Part shown: one piece after another, positions 6,995 to 9,026 of the stretch | Numbering within the stretch: position 1 is the stretch's first letter | Layout: every line of letters starts with the position of its first letter | Origin: Lysobacterales bacterium | GTDB taxonomy: Bacteria > Pseudomonadota > Gammaproteobacteria > Xanthomonadales > SZUA-36 | Length of the DNA: 9,026 bases | Direction of reading: 5' to 3' | Assembly (NCBI GenBank): GCA_029287515.1 | Contig: JARFQZ010000205.1 | Span: 1-9,026, forward strand | Notes under the pieces: generated by a model | What the model saw: only the letters and a program-made list of their open reading frames with translations | Databases searched by the model: none | Told to the model about the DNA's origin: nothing | Translations under genes and position numbers: made by a program

Positions 6995-7883
6995 CACCAC
7001 CCCCTTGATCACCGGATTCAAATTCGACGGCCTTCTCTTCTCCCGGCTGAGGACCTCCGATCAGTGCATTGAGCCCCAGCAAAAAGGCCGGTACGCCGAA
7101 CAGAACCATGGGTACCGAGTAGAGGAATTCCTTGGTGTATTCGGGATAAGGCCTGGTGCCCAGGTCGGTCCTGAAACCGATCTGGTCAAACGGTACGGCT
7201 GACAGGTAGATGTATCCGGTTCCGCCGACCTCATGCTCACCGTATATGTGATGAACATAATCATCCGGATGGTTGTAGATGCGATGCCTGGCAATTTCCA
7301 GGTTTTTTGCCCGTGTACCAAACATCAGCGTGTCGGTAGGGCATGCCGCGACGCAGGCCGGTTTCTGTCCTTCCTCGAGGCGCTCAAAGCACAGGGTGCA
7401 TTTCTGGATTTTCGGGTTCCACTCACCGTACTCGAATTTGGGCATGTCAAAGGGACACGACGCCATGCAGTAGCGGCAGCCGATGCACCGGTTTCCATGC
7501 CAGATGACCGGCCCTTTTTTCGTTTTTTCCATCGCCTCGGTGGGACAGGCACTGGCGCAGGCGGCCTGGTAGCAATGCATACACTGTCTTTTGACAAACA
7601 CATCACCGGCTTCCGTCTCGAATTTATTGACGACCATCCATTGCTTGTCGCTCGTGGTCCGCTGCTCTTCGAGCGCCCCGTCGTTCAGCACATCAGGGAC
7701 TAAAACATCATGCGTTTCGCCACAGGCGACTTCGCAGGCCCGGCAGCCGATACAGCGGGTCGTGTCGACCAGGATCCCCACGAATTCCTCGGGATCGCGC
7801 AACTCCTGGGCGGAAAGATCACTGCCTGCCAGGGCGGCCGATCCGGCAACAAGCGTTGTTTTTAAAAAACCTCTTCTATCCAT
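6984..7883 (-). CDS. Tat-exported four-[4Fe-4S] ferredoxin subunit with C-terminal membrane anchor
   Basis: This 299-residue electron-transfer subunit is of the HybA/DmsB/NrfC type. The N-terminus MDRRGFLKTT plus a hydrophobic stretch is a Tat signal, so it is exported folded with clusters in place. Four complete cysteine sets are visible: C44/47/50/54, C101/104/109/113, C133/136/139/143 and C162/165/177/181, enough for four [4Fe-4S] clusters. Residues 255-277 (VPMVLFGVPAFLLG and onward) form a C-terminal membrane helix like that of HybA, which would tether it to the NrfD-type subunit. GAGGAAGG at 7888-7895 precedes the ATG by 4 bases and overlaps the cytochrome stop codon. It should pass electrons between the membrane subunit and the periplasmic cytochrome. 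No adjacent molybdopterin or hydrogenase catalytic subunit is present. Confidence 0.95.
   Translation of the reverse strand: MDRRGFLKTTLVAGSAALAGSDLSAQELRDPEEFVGILVDTTRCIGCRACEVACGETHDVLVPDVLNDGALEEQRTTSDKQWMVVNKFETEAGDVFVKRQCMHCYQAACASACPTEAMEKTKKGPVIWHGNRCIGCRYCMASCPFDMPKFEYGEWNPKIQKCTLCFERLEEGQKPACVAACPTDTLMFGTRAKNLEIARHRIYNHPDDYVHHIYGEHEVGGTGYIYLSAVPFDQIGFRTDLGTRPYPEYTKEFLYSVPMVLFGVPAFLLGLNALIGGPQPGEEKAVEFESGDQGGGDEH
7000..7006 (-). promoter_or_regulatory. Ribosome binding site setting the NrfD-type start
   Basis: AAGGGGG on the minus strand is 5 bases before the ATG at 6992-6994 and lies inside the end of the ferredoxin gene. It decides the start against the in-frame ATG at 7021. Confidence 0.7.
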
Positions 7884-7893
7884 GCTGCCTTCC

Positions 7894-8346
7894 TCAGTCT
7901 TTCTTCGTATGACAATTGCTGCATCCCCGGCTTGCCTCCACGCCCGTGCCCGCCTCGTGGCATTTCCAGCAACTCTTGTGGATGACTACTTTTGAACTCA
8001 GCGTTTCATCGGAAATATCAGCCGGTTCTGAATGGTGGCAAAGTGAGCATTTGTAGTACTTTTTACTGTTTTCCGGGTTGGTGTTGTGGCAGGTCTGGCA
8101 ACTGCTCAGTGACGAGTCCAGGTAGTCCGGGTGTGGCGTATCCAGGTCCCCGGCGTGGATCTGGTGGTGGCACACAGGACACTTCAGTTTCTTGTCTTTG
8201 ACGTGGACGTCGTGCGGCAGAACCACCTCTCCTGCCGCCGATTCAAGCGTGATGTCTTTTGGCAGTTCAACTGTGTCCTGCCCGTAACACTGCAGTGCAA
8301 CGGCCAGCAAGAGAATCACTCCCGTCCAAACATGAAACTTATGCAT
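7894..8346 (-). CDS. Exported pentahaem c-type cytochrome
   Basis: This 150-residue protein has an N-terminal Sec signal (hydrophobic residues 8-19, likely cleavage near residues 22-24) and five CXXCH motifs: CPVCH (56-60), CQTCH (83-87), CSLCH (100-104), CWKCH (126-130) and CSNCH (142-146). Additional histidines H45, H48, H61, H64, H72, H105 and H123 can supply distal ligands, so bis-His low-potential haems are likely. The layout resembles the class III (c3/c7) family, but with five sites in place of the usual three or four. GGTGAGGC at 8351-8358 is a good ribosome site. It comes directly before the ferredoxin gene (10-base gap), as in cytochrome/FeS/NrfD modules such as CbcSTU of Geobacter, and probably exchanges electrons with that subunit in the periplasm. 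The C20 context is a poor lipobox, so a lipoprotein is unlikely. Confidence 0.93.
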   Translation of the reverse strand: MHKFHVWTGVILLLAVALQCYGQDTVELPKDITLESAAGEVVLPHDVHVKDKKLKCPVCHHQIHAGDLDTPHPDYLDSSLSSCQTCHNTNPENSKKYYKCSLCHHSEPADISDETLSSKVVIHKSCWKCHEAGTGVEASRGCSNCHTKKD

Positions 8347-8384
8347 ATTTGCCTCACCAAATTGGCCATTGAGGAGAGCCCCGC

Positions 8385-9026
8385 TTAATCAGACCTCTCG
8401 AGTTGGAGAACCGGCTTTGCAAAATCCGCCAGAAGTTTCAGGTGATCTGCATTGCCGGGCTGTTCAGGCTCTTCCTGATCCCCGGGCGCGGGCCGAGTGC
8501 TCCCCTGCGTATATTGCGATGAAAGCCTTTCAAACCTGTCGACTTCCGACTGGTACCAATCAACTGAATCACGCCCTATTTTCAGGCCTGGCAATTCTCC
8601 CGCCAGGTTGGACGGCTCAATTCCACACATCCAGCTCAGCTCGAACGGCTTGACCGAAAGCCATTCGGGATGATCGGCATGTTCCGAATTGATTGACGTG
8701 ACTGTGCCGCTGATCGGGGAAGGAATTTTCAACAACCAGGAGTCGTATTTCAGCGAAAACAGGGTATTGCCCTTATCAATCTTCTGTCCTGCTTCCGGCA
8801 AATCGACCCGGTCGATTTTCTCGAACAGCTTTCTGATGAGATCATCCAGCCCGACCCGGACGGTCCCGTTCATTTCGATTTTTGCCCATGCGTGTTGCGG
8901 GGAGACAAATACTCCCGCGGGGACATTCAATTCATATCGTGACCTGGACTCGCTGGTACCCGGCCTGATCAGGCGGATATTGTGCCTCATCTGTTTTTCC
9001 AGCCGGTCCTGCCGCCTGATCTGTGC
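8385..9026 (-). CDS. GcvH-like domain protein, 5' end cut by the window edge
   Basis: At least 213 residues are visible. An ATG at 8990 could be read as the start, but the frame stays open to the edge, and the 12 extra codons read AQIRRQDRLEKQ. This matches the linker KRQDRIEKQL between receiver and GcvH-like domain of the protein at 1734-2894. The gene therefore very probably begins outside the window and may carry a membrane helix or a receiver upstream. The GcvH-like domain (about residues 32-165) shows HAWAKIEMNGTVRVGLDDLI, SPISGTVTSIN and ELPGLKIGRD. The lipoyl-lysine position, aligned by hand, is a serine (residue 96), although K93 lies three residues away. A low-complexity Pro/Glu/Gln-rich tail follows. 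It is upstream of the cytochrome gene with a 38-base gap, so it belongs to the same operon. Confidence 0.85.
   Translation of the reverse strand, partial: AQIRRQDRLEKQMRHNIRLIRPGTSESRSRYELNVPAGVFVSPQHAWAKIEMNGTVRVGLDDLIRKLFEKIDRVDLPEAGQKIDKGNTLFSLKYDSWLLKIPSPISGTVTSINSEHADHPEWLSVKPFELSWMCGIEPSNLAGELPGLKIGRDSVDWYQSEVDRFERLSSQYTQGSTRPAPGDQEEPEQPGNADHLKLLADFAKPVLQLERSD

Noticed and set aside
5795..8346. Nitrite reductase nrfABCD or hydrogenase-2 operon
   Set aside because: The ferredoxin and NrfD-type subunits are shared by many complexes, and no NrfA or NiFe catalytic subunit is present.
7894..8346. Lipoprotein start for the cytochrome at C20
   Set aside because: The residues before C20 (A-L-Q) do not fit a normal lipobox, so a standard Sec signal is more likely.
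8385..8990. Complete 201-residue gene starting at the ATG at 8990
   Set aside because: The frame is open to the window edge, and the upstream codons match the linker of a paralogue in this window, so the gene is cut and not complete.
8385..9026. Glycine cleavage H protein (gcvH)
   Set aside because: The lipoyl-lysine is absent, there are no gcvT/gcvP neighbours, and the context is redox signalling.
1..9026. tRNA, rRNA, CRISPR, insertion sequence or attachment site
   Set aside because: The window is almost fully coding on one strand, with no direct-repeat arrays, transposase motifs or RNA-gene structures seen by eye.

Overview
This window is a tightly packed run of genes read entirely from the minus strand (right to left). 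It appears to be one operon joining a membrane electron-transfer module to a haem-sensing two-component system. The organism is a Gram-negative bacterium: there are Sec and Tat signal peptides, and c-type haem proteins that would mature in a periplasm. It is probably a proteobacterium with versatile, redox-gradient respiration. The lineage cannot be fixed from sequence alone.

In transcription order, the run starts with a gene cut by the right edge (8385-9026), whose visible part is a GcvH-like domain. Next comes an exported pentahaem cytochrome c (7894-8346), a Tat-exported four-[4Fe-4S] ferredoxin subunit with a C-terminal membrane anchor (6984-7883), and a ten-helix NrfD/HybB-type quinone-interacting membrane subunit (5795-6994). 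A 45-residue single-helix membrane protein follows (5635-5772). The signalling half is a membrane histidine kinase (3723-5591), a receiver/GcvH-like fusion (2938-3726) that overlaps the kinase by 4 bases, and a second receiver/GcvH-like fusion with an N-terminal membrane anchor (1734-2894). The run closes with an exported M20 metallopeptidase (176-1702) that has no evident functional tie to the rest. Intergenic gaps are 10-46 bases and two junctions overlap. At the left edge a signal-peptide-like fragment (1-48) may begin another minus-strand gene.

The likely logic is as follows. Cytochrome, ferredoxin and NrfD subunits resemble the core of CbcSTU/HybAB/Qrc-type complexes that move electrons between the quinone pool and periplasmic carriers. 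No molybdopterin, hydrogenase or other catalytic subunit is visible. The kinase has two c-haem attachment motifs (CXXCH and CX4CH) in its periplasmic domain, so it could read periplasmic redox state or a haem ligand such as NO, CO or O2. Its ATP-binding domain is interrupted by about 130 residues rich in paired cysteines, which looks like a zinc-ribbon insertion. Neither receiver protein has a DNA-binding domain. Both end in a GcvH-like fold, and all three GcvH-like domains in the window lack the lipoyl-lysine. The output therefore looks post-translational, perhaps directed at the membrane complex itself. This combination is the part most worth following up.
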